Below, one piece after another: positions 27,240 through 35,864 of a stretch of 64,000 nt of DNA. The translations under genes were made by a program, and so were the position numbers. Source of the DNA: Azospirillum sp. (GTDB taxonomy: Bacteria; Pseudomonadota; Alphaproteobacteria; Azospirillales; Azospirillaceae); NCBI GenBank assembly GCA_027486405.1, contig JAIXPD010000047.1:105644-169643 (forward strand), written 5' to 3'. Positions within the stretch are counted from its first letter, which is position 1; each line of letters starts with the position of its first letter. Below the pieces are notes generated by a model. It was not told the DNA's origin. It saw nothing but the letters and a program-made list of their open reading frames with translations, and did no database searches.

Positions 27240-27662
27240 ATGACGACCCCGACCAACACGCCCTTGGGCGTGAACACCCCCGCTTTGTCCGCCGCTTCGA
27301 TCCTGGCCGGATCGACGCGCCTTCCCTCCGTCGAGAGCATGACCTTTGCCGACGCTGACGCCGAGGTGGTGGCCCTGCTTGCCGCCGCCAACAGCAAGTG
27401 GGGCAAGGGGGAAGGCACCGAATCTGAAGCCGAATTCGACATCGTGGTGGCGTGCGAGCTGCGCGACGCCATCCTGTCCACCCCGCCCCAGACGCTGGCC
27501 GATGCGCTGGCGATGCTGAACCGGCTGGCCTGCGAGGAAAGCGGCGTGCCCGGCGGCATGATCCCCAGACAGGAAACAGCCATCGTGCTGCTGCGCAACT
27601 TCGTGGCAGCACTTTTGTCATCTACCGAGATTCCGGTAGACCCGTTGGTTTCGCTGGGGTGA
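27240..27662 (+). CDS. Satellite early protein, 140 aa, unknown
   Basis: ATG 27240 follows GGAG. The protein is helical: ADADAEVVALLAAANSKWGK, then AFDIV-like ACELRDAILSTPPQTLADAL, then AVLLRNFVAALL near the end. No recognised family. It lies between early and regulatory genes of the element. Confidence 0.55.
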   Translation: MTTPTNTPLGVNTPALSAASILAGSTRLPSVESMTFADADAEVVALLAAANSKWGKGEGTESEAEFDIVVACELRDAILSTPPQTLADALAMLNRLACEESGVPGGMIPRQETAIVLLRNFVAALLSSTEIPVDPLVSLG

Positions 27663-27794
27663 GGGGGCGGCCATCAAAGGCGCTGGCGATGGGGCGCGGG
27701 TTTCATGCAGGACGACCTGATGCGGACTGGTTCTGTTGACCCGTTTTAGAATGCGGCTTCCAAGGTGGTTTCGCTTTCACCGCTTGACTGAGGA

Positions 27795-27837
27795 CCAACA
27801 TCGGCCGATATTGCTCTTGCCAACATCGGGTGATATT
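27795..27837 (+). promoter_or_regulatory. Two 18-bp direct repeats abutting a regulator start
   Basis: CCAACATCGGCCGATATT (27795-27812) and CCAACATCGGGTGATATT (27820-27837) match at 16 of 18 positions, spaced 25 bp start to start. The first contains the palindrome ATCGGCCGAT. The second ends three bases before ATG 27841, so a bound protein would block transcription start or ribosome access. Probable autoregulatory sites; GATATT could be a -10 box of a leaderless transcript. Confidence 0.55.
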
Positions 27838-27840
27838 AGG

Positions 27841-28371
27841 ATGCGCGTGAATTGGACACAGGCTGAAGTCGTCGCCTTGACCGGAGCAAAGCCCTCTGAC
27901 GTGCAAAACTGGGTCAATCGTGGCTACGTTCAGCCTGTCAATGAGGCCCCCGGAAAATCGGGAAAGCGGCTATATGATTTCGACGGGTTGGTTGCAATCG
28001 CGGCGATGCACGCTGGTGCGCGCTCTGGTCTGCCCGCGAACGTCGTCTCCAACACTCTTGACGAGATCGCGCCCCGCGCGCGGAGGCTTCTTATCGGGGA
28101 AGCGCTTAAGGTGTCTGGTCTTGTGGGGGATGTAAATCTAACCCAAAGCAAAATCCTCATCTATGCCCGGATCGGGGATGACTGGGGTGTATCCGAAGCA
28201 GAACTTGATGAGGAAGGTAAGAGCTTTGACCCTTCCAAACTTCCGGACTCTTTTGTCGTTCTTCAGATCGATAGGATGGTGCGACGATTGATCGTGCGCA
28301 CTTGGCCGAACGGTTTGAATTTTGATGGCATGGTTATGCCGCAAAGTGAGTCGCCGGAAACCGCTGGTTAA
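27841..28371 (+). CDS. MerR-like HTH regulator of satellite
   Basis: A 176-residue protein with an N-terminal MerR/AlpA-type winged helix (WTQAEVVALTGAKPSDVQNW, then GKRLYDFDGLVAIAAM) and a C-terminal ligand- or partner-binding part. ATG 27841 matches the start of the domain; an in-frame start at 27736 would put the upstream repeats inside the gene. Base composition is AT-richer than neighbours. Candidate activator of late or excision genes. Confidence 0.7.
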   Translation: MRVNWTQAEVVALTGAKPSDVQNWVNRGYVQPVNEAPGKSGKRLYDFDGLVAIAAMHAGARSGLPANVVSNTLDEIAPRARRLLIGEALKVSGLVGDVNLTQSKILIYARIGDDWGVSEAELDEEGKSFDPSKLPDSFVVLQIDRMVRRLIVRTWPNGLNFDGMVMPQSESPETAG

Positions 28372-28399
28372 TTGGCTTTGTAACTAAGGATCACCAACA

Positions 28400-28684
28400 A
28401 TGACCGACCTTGAAACGCGGGCCGCCCCCGCCACGCATGAACTTTGCCTTCCCCCCGCCCTGCGCAAGCCGCGCCTGCGCCGTTGGGAAGCCTCCGAATA
28501 TCTGGGGACCGTCCACGGCCTCACCGTTGCCCCGGCCACGCTGGCGAAGCTGGCGAGCGTCGGAGGAGGCCCCAGCTACAACCGTGCGAACCGGACCCCG
28601 CTCTATCCGACGGAGGAACTGGACCGCTGGGCCGCTGCCCGCCTGGGGCGGCTCCGTCAGTCCACCAGCGACGCGGGGGAGTGA
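28400..28684 (+). CDS. AlpA/excisionase-like HTH protein
   Basis: A 94-residue protein with a helix-turn-helix of the DNA-binding excisionase type: RRWEASEYLGTVHGLTVAP, ATLAKLASVGGGPSYNR, then TPLYPTEELDRWAAARLGR. Such proteins regulate the integrase or act as directionality factors, and AlpA is a hallmark of Gram-negative PICIs and P4. It lies between the MerR-like gene and the replication genes. Confidence 0.72.
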   Translation: MTDLETRAAPATHELCLPPALRKPRLRRWEASEYLGTVHGLTVAPATLAKLASVGGGPSYNRANRTPLYPTEELDRWAAARLGRLRQSTSDAGE

Positions 28685-28787
28685 ACTCCGGGAAGTACCC
28701 GATCCGTCATTTGTGGCGGATTTCGATCAAGCGCCGCAACGGCCCTGATCCGACGCCCCCCTTACGCTCCAATTGCGCAGGTTCGGC

Positions 28788-29639
28788 ATGAAGTGGCTCC
28801 GCCTCTACAACGAAACCGTCCATGATCCGAAGTGGCGCATGATCGCTATCGAGGCCGAACAGCCGGTGCATGCCGTGCTGGCCGTGTGGATGGTCATGCT
28901 GTGCCATGCCTCGGGAGCCGAACCCCGTGGAACGCTGACCGGCTGGAACGACCGCCTGGCCGGGGCCGCCCTGGATTTGAAGGGCGACGTCGTGAATGCC
29001 ATTCGCACGGCGATGCAGAGGGTTGTTCTCGACGGCGACCGGCTGACCGCCTGGGACAAGCGCCAGTTCAAGGGCGATGACGTGAAGGAACGGGTGAAAC
29101 GTTACCGCGCCAGAAAAGCGGCGGAAACCGATAGCTGTAACGTTACATCCCTGGAAATCGACCAAAGCAACGATGGTGTAACGTTACAAAGCCAAGATGC
29201 AACGTTGCCGCCTCTGCGCGCGACAGATCTCAGATTACAGATAACAGAAAGAGATCCTGCTGCTGACGCGCGGGCGAGGCTGGCCGAAGTCGGCATGCGG
29301 GTGCTGTCTCTGATCGGCGTTGCCGATGATCCCCGATGGTTCGGCAGCTATGGCCGGGTTCAGCAGTGGCTTGCCGACGGTGCCAACCCCGACTTGGACA
29401 TCTACCCGACCGTTCAGCGCGTCATGATCCGACGAGGCGCGCAGGGGCCTCCCGGCGGGCTTGAATACTTCGACCGCCCCATTGCCGACGCCATCGCCAC
29501 CCGCAATCGTCCCATGCCCGAGGGAAAACCTCATGCCCACTCCGATCAACGTCCCCGCCGCGAAACCACCACCGAAACCACTGCTCGTCGTCGGGCAGGG
29601 ATGGCGGACGCCTTGGCTCGACGCATGGGCAGCCCATGA
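28788..29639 (+). CDS. Phage-type replication initiator-like protein
   Basis: A 283-residue protein: N-terminal winged-helix-like region (MKWLRLYNETVHDPKWRMIA; AGAALDLKGDVVNAIRTAMQ), a basic stretch (KERVKRYRARKAA) and a C-terminal helical domain with VQQWLADGANPDLDIYPTVQ. This layout is seen in replication-initiation proteins of alphaproteobacterial phages next to helicase-loader genes. ATG 28788 fits the family N-terminus. The last 107 bp overlap the next gene in another frame. Confidence 0.6.
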   Translation: MKWLRLYNETVHDPKWRMIAIEAEQPVHAVLAVWMVMLCHASGAEPRGTLTGWNDRLAGAALDLKGDVVNAIRTAMQRVVLDGDRLTAWDKRQFKGDDVKERVKRYRARKAAETDSCNVTSLEIDQSNDGVTLQSQDATLPPLRATDLRLQITERDPAADARARLAEVGMRVLSLIGVADDPRWFGSYGRVQQWLADGANPDLDIYPTVQRVMIRRGAQGPPGGLEYFDRPIADAIATRNRPMPEGKPHAHSDQRPRRETTTETTARRRAGMADALARRMGSP

Positions 29640-30111
29640 GCCGGTGCCGGTCCCGGCGGAGGCCGTGAAGCACGCAATCATGCTGGTCGATGCGGCGCTG
29701 GCACCCGCCAATCCCTGCGTGGTCGCCGTCGAGGTGGAGCGCACGCTCGCGCTGTTCGGTGCCCCGGAGAATTGGGGCGACATCGCCGATTTCTACTTGG
29801 AGGCGTTCGAGGATGTGCCCCTCGATCTGGTTCAGGTGGCTTTGAAGCATGCCCGGAAATCCCTGAAATTCTTTCCGCGCCCGGCTGAACTCCTGGCACC
29901 GATCCGGGGGGAGTTGGAGGAACGGCGGCATGCCGCGCGCCGACTTCGGGTCGCCGCCGACCGCGCACGCCGCGCCGAAAGGGTGGACGACCCGCCCTTG
30001 ATTGACGAGGAACGAAAAGCCGCCGTTCGCGCTGTGTTGGAGGCCGCTGGCATCAAGCACATGCCGGACGTCCGTGCTGAGTCGCAGTCCCCCATGGAAG
30101 GCAACCGATGA
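29533..30111 (+). CDS. Putative helicase-loader-like replication protein
   Basis: A 192-residue helical protein. YLEAFEDVPLDLVQVALKHA with FFPRPAELLAPIRGELEERR is a pattern common in phage proteins encoded beside initiators and thought to load helicase. The extended overlap with the preceding gene implies coupled expression. The function is inferred from position and pattern. Confidence 0.5.
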   Translation: MPTPINVPAAKPPPKPLLVVGQGWRTPWLDAWAAHEPVPVPAEAVKHAIMLVDAALAPANPCVVAVEVERTLALFGAPENWGDIADFYLEAFEDVPLDLVQVALKHARKSLKFFPRPAELLAPIRGELEERRHAARRLRVAADRARRAERVDDPPLIDEERKAAVRAVLEAAGIKHMPDVRAESQSPMEGNR

Positions 30112-30198
30112 CAAAGCCCTTTGACCGCCGCAATGACATGACGGTTCGAGGGGGGCGACGCCGACTTACTGGAACCATTACTGAAAAGGAGCGTGAAA

Positions 30199-30651
30199 AT
30201 GGGTATTGTTGAAATATTCGAGGAATGCGGCGACGTTGAACGACTTGCCGCTTTCGCCAATCGAGAACGCAAGAACCACCCGTTGGACACGATTTTGGAT
30301 TCGCTTGAAGGAGACATTGAAACAAAACTCATTCAGACCGGGAAGGTTGACCCGGCTATGGCAAAAGAGGCGGCCCACATACTGAGGGACCGCATCCGCA
30401 CCGCCGTCTTCAAGCCATGGGACCACTATCCGCTGAAGGCCTGGGGCGACAAGTTGGCCCTGCTGACCCATGGCGAGTATGAGAACGAGGACGAGTTTGA
30501 GGCGCGGGTTGATGGATTCCTCACGCCGATCCGGGATGACCTGATCGCCAAGGGCTGCCCGGAGGATGTTGCTTCGGGGTGGTGCGACGACATCGTGAAC
30601 GCCTGCTGTCATCGGGTCCTGGAGATCACCCATGCCAGCGGGACGGCGTGA
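30199..30651 (+). CDS. Satellite protein of unknown function before the head genes
   Basis: A 150-residue helical acidic protein (MGIVEIFEECGDVERLAAFA). ATG 30199 has AAGGAG seven bases upstream; GTG 30193 is the alternative. It lies between the replication and structural modules and may be a regulator or scaffold-like factor, but no family is recognised. Confidence 0.6.
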   Translation: MGIVEIFEECGDVERLAAFANRERKNHPLDTILDSLEGDIETKLIQTGKVDPAMAKEAAHILRDRIRTAVFKPWDHYPLKAWGDKLALLTHGEYENEDEFEARVDGFLTPIRDDLIAKGCPEDVASGWCDDIVNACCHRVLEITHASGTA

Positions 30652-30772
30652 TTTGAAATCGGGAAAACTCGGGAAAACATAAGAAAAAATAACTGCGCGC
30701 GTTTTATAAGCAGGTGTTTACAGAGAAAATATTCGCGCTGAACTTGCGACTGGACAGCAAGGGTTGGCGTGA

Positions 30773-31990
30773 ATGTTCACGGGCATCAAAGCGTTTCTCA
30801 AGGGGCCTGAACGCAAGAGCGCGGACGGTTACGAGGTTCTGACCGGCGGCGCGTTGCCGACCGCTGCCGGTGTGTCGGTCTCCCCGGAAACCGCCATGCG
30901 CTGTTCGGTGTCCTTCGCCTGCATCAAGGTCATTGCCGAAACCATCGAGCAACTGACCCCGCACCTGTACCGCCGCAAGGGCGAGGATCGGGAGCGCGCC
31001 ACCGACCATCCCCTTTACGCCCTGGTGACGAAGGCCGCGAACGACTGGACCCCGGCCAGCGAGTTCCGGCTCGTGCTGGGAACCCACCTTGCCACCCACG
31101 GCAACGCCTTTGCCTTCGTCAACCGGGATGGTGCTGGCCGGGTGGTGGAGTTGATCCCGCTCGATCCCCGCGCGGTTTCCATCCGGCAAGACCCGCGCAC
31201 CATGGCCCCGGTCTACAGCGTCGCCACCGGCAACCCGGCGCTGCCCGCCCGCGACTATGACCGATCCGAGATCCTGCACATCCGGGGCGTGGGGCTGGAC
31301 GTTCACAAGGGTGCGTCGCCGGTCACGCTGGGCCGGGAGGCCATCGGCCTGTCGTTGACGTTGGAGGCCCATTGCGCCGGGCTGTTCGGTCGCGGTGCCA
31401 AGCCATCGGGCATTCTGAAGGTCAAGGGCAAGAAGACGCCCGAGGCGTTGCAGCGCATCCGCGCCCTGTTCACCCGGTTCTATTCGGGAGCGGACGCCGA
31501 ACACCGAACGATGATGTTCGATGACGACATGGATTTCACCCAAATCCAGTTGAACAGCGTGGACGCGCAAACCCTGGAAATGCGCCGCTTCCAAATCGAA
31601 GAGGTGTCGCGCTTCTGGCGGGTGCCGCTGCATCTGGTCAACGAAATGGACCGCGCCACCCACGCGAACGCCGAGAGCATGGGGCAACAATTCCTCACCT
31701 TCTGCATGTTGCCCATCCTGCGGCTGTGGTGCGACGCGCTGGCGATCACCCTGCTTTCGCCCGACGAACGCGAGACACTGTATTTCGAGTTCCTGGTGGA
31801 CGATTTGGCCCGCGCCGACATCGCCGCCCGCTTCTCTGCGATGAGCGGCGCGATTTCGGCGGGCATCCTGAACCCCAATGAGGCCCGCGCCATGGAGAAC
31901 CGCCCACCCTACGCCGGGGGCGAAACCTTCATGCGCCCGGTCAACACCGCGCCCGCCCCGACCACAGGGGGTGCGCATGGAACGGCTTGA
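30773..31990 (+). CDS. HK97-family portal protein
   Basis: A 405-residue portal of the HK97/lambda-like type (RCSVSFACIKVIAETI, HATHANAESMGQQF-type segment near the C-terminal clip, and FEFLVDDLARADIAARF). It forms the dodecameric DNA entry vertex of the capsid. It overlaps the protease-capsid gene by 14 bp. Family-typical length. Unrelated to the podovirus portal gene that the element interrupts. Confidence 0.92.
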   Translation: MFTGIKAFLKGPERKSADGYEVLTGGALPTAAGVSVSPETAMRCSVSFACIKVIAETIEQLTPHLYRRKGEDRERATDHPLYALVTKAANDWTPASEFRLVLGTHLATHGNAFAFVNRDGAGRVVELIPLDPRAVSIRQDPRTMAPVYSVATGNPALPARDYDRSEILHIRGVGLDVHKGASPVTLGREAIGLSLTLEAHCAGLFGRGAKPSGILKVKGKKTPEALQRIRALFTRFYSGADAEHRTMMFDDDMDFTQIQLNSVDAQTLEMRRFQIEEVSRFWRVPLHLVNEMDRATHANAESMGQQFLTFCMLPILRLWCDALAITLLSPDERETLYFEFLVDDLARADIAARFSAMSGAISAGILNPNEARAMENRPPYAGGETFMRPVNTAPAPTTGGAHGTA

Positions 31991-33578
31991 TCTGGAGTTC
32001 AAAGCCGTCCCCAGCGCCGCCGGGCTGATCGAGGGGCTTGCATCGCCCTTCGGGGGTGCGCCCGACCGTGTGCGCGACATCGTGGCCCCCGGTGCCTTCA
32101 CCCGCTCCCTGGCCGAACACAAGGCGCGCGGCACCATGCCCGCCATGCTGTTGAGCCACGATCCGGCGGCGGTTGTCGGGGCGTGGGACCGGGTTGAAGA
32201 AACCCCGCGTGGGTTGACGGTGGCCGGGCGGCTGACCCTGGGGACCACCGCCGGGGATGACGCCTATGCCCTGGCCCGCGCCAAGGCGCTGACCGGCCTG
32301 AGCATCGGTTTCCGCACCATCAAGGCCACCCGCCTGCCCGGCGACATCCGGCGGTTGGATGAGGTGGACTTGCTCGAAATTTCGCTGGTGTCGGTTCCGG
32401 CGGCCCCCGCCGCGACCATCACCAGCATCAAGAGTGCCCTGGCCGCTGGCGCGGTCATTCATCAGGAGAACACCATGGACGACGAAAACCCCGCCGTGCC
32501 CGATCTGGCCGCGTTGGAAACCAAGATGACGACGGCGATCACCGCCGCGCTGGCTCCGTTCTCTGACCGTCTGGGCAAGGTGGAAACCGCCCTTCGCCGT
32601 CCGGGCACCGCCGCGACCACGGACACCACGGCAACCACCGCCCCCGAACGCAAGGCGTTTGAAGCCTACCTCCGGGGCGGAACCGCCGGGATGGAGTTCA
32701 CCGAGGTGAAGACCCTGCGCACGGGCGACGACACCAGCGCGGGCTATCTGGCTCCGCCCGAGTTCGTCAGCGAGATTGGCAAAAACATCGTCCTCTGGTC
32801 GCCCGTCCGCCAACTCGCCACCGTGCGCAACACGGCGCGCGGATCGGTGGAACTGCCCAAGCGGATCGGTCGCCCCACCGCGACGTGGGTGGAGGAACTG
32901 GAAGACCGGGAGGACACCGAGACCGGGAGCCGCTACGGCAAGTCGGCCTATGAGGTGAAGGAACTGACCGCCTATGTCGATGTGGCGTTCAGCACGCTGG
33001 AAGACGCCGCCGTGGACATCTTCGCGGAACTCGCCGCCGATCTGGCCGAAGAGTTCGGGCAGGCCGAGGGCGAGGCGTTCGTCACCGGCAACGGCGTCAA
33101 GCGCCCCATGGGTTTCATGTCCGACACCAGCATTCCGACCGTGGCGAGCGGCGACGCGGCGAAGATCACCGCCGACGCGCTGATCGACCTGTTCCACGCC
33201 CTGCCGTCGCCCTACCGCACCAACGCCGTCTGGGGGATGAACTCCACCACCCTGGGGGCGGTTCGCAAGCTGAAGACCTCGACGGGCGACTATTTGCTGT
33301 CCATGACCGGGCTGGCCGGTTCCCCCGTCACCACCATTCTGGGCCGTCCGGTGGTGGAACTGCCCGACCTGCCCGACATCGCGGCGGGGGCTGTCCCCCT
33401 GGTGTTCGGTGACTTCGCGCAAGGCTATCGCGTGTTCGACCGGGTGGGCTTCTCCCTGCTGCGCGACGATCTGACCCAACGCACGAAGGGGAAATGCCGC
33501 TTCCACGCCCGCAAGCGGGTGGCCGGTGGCGTTCGCAAATCCGAAGCCCTGCGCAAGCTGCGCATCGCCGCGAACTGA
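31977..33578 (+). CDS. Prohead protease-major capsid fusion
   Basis: One 533-residue reading frame joins an HK97-type (S78/U35) prohead protease and an HK97-fold capsid protein. Protease: His61 in LSHDP and Ser109 in LTGLSIGF. Capsid: an acidic scaffolding-like delta region (about 167-220), then LRTGDDTSAGYLAPPEF, AFVTGNGVKRPMGF and the C-terminal P-domain. An AGGAG (32464-32468) six bases before in-frame ATG 32475 would yield free capsid of 367 residues, so both the fusion and the capsid alone may be made. Confidence 0.9.
   Translation: MERLDLEFKAVPSAAGLIEGLASPFGGAPDRVRDIVAPGAFTRSLAEHKARGTMPAMLLSHDPAAVVGAWDRVEETPRGLTVAGRLTLGTTAGDDAYALARAKALTGLSIGFRTIKATRLPGDIRRLDEVDLLEISLVSVPAAPAATITSIKSALAAGAVIHQENTMDDENPAVPDLAALETKMTTAITAALAPFSDRLGKVETALRRPGTAATTDTTATTAPERKAFEAYLRGGTAGMEFTEVKTLRTGDDTSAGYLAPPEFVSEIGKNIVLWSPVRQLATVRNTARGSVELPKRIGRPTATWVEELEDREDTETGSRYGKSAYEVKELTAYVDVAFSTLEDAAVDIFAELAADLAEEFGQAEGEAFVTGNGVKRPMGFMSDTSIPTVASGDAAKITADALIDLFHALPSPYRTNAVWGMNSTTLGAVRKLKTSTGDYLLSMTGLAGSPVTTILGRPVVELPDLPDIAAGAVPLVFGDFAQGYRVFDRVGFSLLRDDLTQRTKGKCRFHARKRVAGGVRKSEALRKLRIAAN
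32464..32477 (+). promoter_or_regulatory. Internal ribosome site for free major capsid
   Basis: AGGAG (32464-32468) lies six bases before ATG 32475, inside the protease-capsid frame and at the predicted domain border. Translation from here gives MDDENPAVPDL..., the usual start of an HK97-type capsid precursor. Confidence 0.6.
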
Positions 33579-33592
33579 GGGAAGAACCAATC

Positions 33593-34018
33593 ATGCGCGA
33601 CCTGTTGAACAGCATCCACCCCGTCACCGTCATCCCGCCGGGCGTGGCGACCAGCGACAACACGCCCGTGGTCTCCGCCATCGTGGACCGGCTGGGCTAC
33701 GGCTCCGTGACCTTCGTCCTGTTGACCGGCACGCTTGCCGACGCGGACGCCACCTTTGCCGTTCTGGTCGAGCATGGCGACGCGGCGAACCTGTCGGACG
33801 CGGTGGCCGTGCCCGATGGTCTATTGGTCGGAACCGAGGCCCTGGCGGGCTTCACCTTCGCCGACGACGGCAAGGCGCGGAAGGTGGGTTATGTCGGGGG
33901 CAAGCGCTACCAGCGCCTGACCATCACCCCCACCGGCAACGCCAGTGCGGCGAACCTGGGGGCCGTGGCGATCCTGGGGCATCCGGTCAACGCCCCCACC
34001 AGCAACCCGCCGGTGTGA
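33593..34018 (+). CDS. Putative small head/decoration protein
   Basis: A 141-residue, beta-rich, Ala/Gly/Val-rich protein (SVTFVLLTGTLADADATFAV) starting after GAGGGA. Its position directly after the capsid gene suggests a minor head or capsid-stabilising protein. No family recognised. Confidence 0.6.
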   Translation: MRDLLNSIHPVTVIPPGVATSDNTPVVSAIVDRLGYGSVTFVLLTGTLADADATFAVLVEHGDAANLSDAVAVPDGLLVGTEALAGFTFADDGKARKVGYVGGKRYQRLTITPTGNASAANLGAVAILGHPVNAPTSNPPV

Positions 34019-34026
34019 GGCCCGCC

Positions 34027-34647
34027 ATGCTGACCGTCATCACCCCCGCCACCACCCGCCGACTCACCACCGTGGCCGCGATCAAGGCTGAGTTGTCCCT
34101 TGTGGCGGGGGCGGATGATCCGTTCATCGCGGACCTGATCGACCGTGCAAGCGCGACGGTCGAACGGTTCTGCAACCGTGTCTTCGCCCTGGAAACCGTG
34201 CGCGAAAGCGTCCGCCTGTCGGTCGCCGCTGACGCGCTGTCCCTGGGGCGTTGGCCGGTGGTTTCCATCCTCTCGATCATCGAAGGGGGAAAGGCGCTGA
34301 CCTCTGCCGATTATGAAACCGACGATGGAGCCGGGTTCATCCATCGGCTGACCGGCTTGGATCGCCGCTGTGATTGGCCGGTTGGCAAAGTGACGGTGGA
34401 GTACACCGCCGGTTACGTCGCGCCTGGACAACCGGGCCGCACGCTCCCGGAAGACATCGAACGGGCAACCATCATGCTGGTCAAGGCGGGGTGGTTCGCC
34501 CGATCCCGCGATCCGATGGTGCGCACGGAAGACGTGTCGGGCGTCATGGCGACCACCTATTGGGTGGGCGGCTTTGGCGCGGGCGTGTGCCTGCCCCCGG
34601 ATGTTGAAGGGCTTCTCTCCCCCCATCGTCAACCGTCCATCGGGTGA
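34027..34647 (+). CDS. Head-tail connector (gp6-like)
   Basis: A 206-residue protein of the gp6/YqbG connector type: N-terminal helices PFIADLIDRASATVERFCNR and a later helix EDIERATIMLVKAGWFAR, with a beta segment between. It forms the ring below the portal. It gives the satellite head the interface needed to accept a tail. Confidence 0.75.
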   Translation: MLTVITPATTRRLTTVAAIKAELSLVAGADDPFIADLIDRASATVERFCNRVFALETVRESVRLSVAADALSLGRWPVVSILSIIEGGKALTSADYETDDGAGFIHRLTGLDRRCDWPVGKVTVEYTAGYVAPGQPGRTLPEDIERATIMLVKAGWFARSRDPMVRTEDVSGVMATTYWVGGFGAGVCLPPDVEGLLSPHRQPSIG

Positions 34648-34653
34648 ACCGCC

Positions 34654-35061
34654 ATGCTCAACCCCGGCACCTACGCGCTTGCGGATCGCGCCATCACCAC
34701 CGCCATCAACGAAGCGCAGTCCCCCATCGTGGATTTGCAAGGCGTGACCGCCGTCACGATCCAAGCCCGGTTGGCCTATGGGTCGGGCGGCACGTCCGCC
34801 AAGGTCTATGTGGCGACCAGTCTTGACGGCGGGATCACCTGGGTTGACGTGGCGTGTCTCGCCTTTGGCGCGGCGGGCGCGGTCAAGGTGGTGAATGTGT
34901 CCGGCCTGACGCCGAAGGGCACCCCCGCCATTCCCACCGATGGCGCGTTGACGGATGACACCATTCTTGACGGCATTCTCGGGGACCGGCTCCGCGCGCG
35001 GATCGTGACCACCGGCACCTATGCCAACAGCGTGGTGTCCGTGCGGGCGACCGTCCGATGA
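34654..35061 (+). CDS. Small structural protein of satellite
   Basis: A 135-residue beta-rich protein (VTIQARLAYGSGGTSAKVYVATS). It lies between two connector-like genes and overlaps the next by 4 bp. Probably a virion component. Unknown family. Confidence 0.6.
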   Translation: MLNPGTYALADRAITTAINEAQSPIVDLQGVTAVTIQARLAYGSGGTSAKVYVATSLDGGITWVDVACLAFGAAGAVKVVNVSGLTPKGTPAIPTDGALTDDTILDGILGDRLRARIVTTGTYANSVVSVRATVR

Positions 35062-35429
35062 GCGCGGCGCGTGCAGCCCTTGACCGCGCCCTTGCCGTGG
35101 CCGGTGAACCCATCCTGTTGCGCCGCTTCTACGGCGTGAACCCGCGCACGAGCGTGGACGTGGAATGCATGGCCTTCGTGCGAGGCTACAAGCCGCAAGA
35201 ACTGATCGGGAGCATCACCCAGACGGACATCTTCGTCATCCTGTCACCAACGGAGATCGAGCGGGCGAAGTGGCCCGGCGGTTCCGGTCTGTCGGGCACC
35301 CCAGACCCGCGCGTGCCGAGGAAAGGCGACTCGGTGGTTGTTCGCGGTGCGTTGCGGAACGTGGAAGCCGTGGGGCCGGTCTATGCCCGTGGCGCGTTGG
35401 TGCGCATCGAAATGCGCGTGATCGGGTGA
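35058..35429 (+). CDS. Putative head-closure/head-tail joining protein
   Basis: A 123-residue protein with beta pattern DIFVILSPTEIERAKWPGG and GDSVVVRGALRNVEAVGPVY, resembling small head-completion proteins encoded after gp6-like connectors. The start overlaps the previous gene (ATGA). The assignment is by position and secondary-structure pattern. Confidence 0.6.
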   Translation: MSAARAALDRALAVAGEPILLRRFYGVNPRTSVDVECMAFVRGYKPQELIGSITQTDIFVILSPTEIERAKWPGGSGLSGTPDPRVPRKGDSVVVRGALRNVEAVGPVYARGALVRIEMRVIG

Positions 35430-35433
35430 CGCC

Positions 35434-35751
35434 ATGCCCTACGCCGCTCCCCGCGTCTGCGCGTGCGGTTCGGTCATTCCCGCCGGGCAACGGTGCCGAC
35501 GCTGCGCCAAGGCTGTGGAAGCCGCCCGCCCGGATCGCCACGCGCGCGGCTATGACGCTGATTGGTCCCGTCTTCGCCGCGCCCATCTGAAGGCGCACCC
35601 CGGCTGTGTGGTGTGTGGGGCAACCGAGGGGGTGGACGTGGACCACAAGGCCAGCATCAAGGACCGGCCCGACCGTCGTCTTGACCCGTCCAACCTTCAA
35701 ACGCTCTGCCGCCTGCACCACAACCGGAAGACACACGGAAAAACATCATGA
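35434..35751 (+). CDS. HNH endonuclease
   Basis: A 105-residue HNH nuclease: zinc cysteines in VCACGSVIPAGQRCRRC and PGCVVCGA, then the catalytic VDVDHK...DPSNLQTLCRLHHNRKT. In HK97-like phages and cf-PICIs an HNH enzyme encoded next to the terminase assists cos cleavage during packaging. Confidence 0.88.
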   Translation: MPYAAPRVCACGSVIPAGQRCRRCAKAVEAARPDRHARGYDADWSRLRRAHLKAHPGCVVCGATEGVDVDHKASIKDRPDRRLDPSNLQTLCRLHHNRKTHGKTS

Positions 35752-35864
35752 TTGCAATGGGTTGGGGTAGGGGGTTCCGAATTTCGGGGGAAAGGGGCCG
35801 GTACCGGACAGGGGTCTTCCTCCCGAAAGAGGCGAATTGAGCAAATCGGATAAGGGGTGCCGCG
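35752..35864 (+). promoter_or_regulatory. Candidate cos packaging site
   Basis: This 113-bp non-coding gap between HNH and terS is G-rich and holds two symmetric sequences, CCGAA-T-TTCGG (35777-35787) and CCGGTACCGG (35798-35807). In cos-type HK97-like phages the cohesive-end site lies beside HNH/terS. Assignment is by position and symmetry only. Confidence 0.35.
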
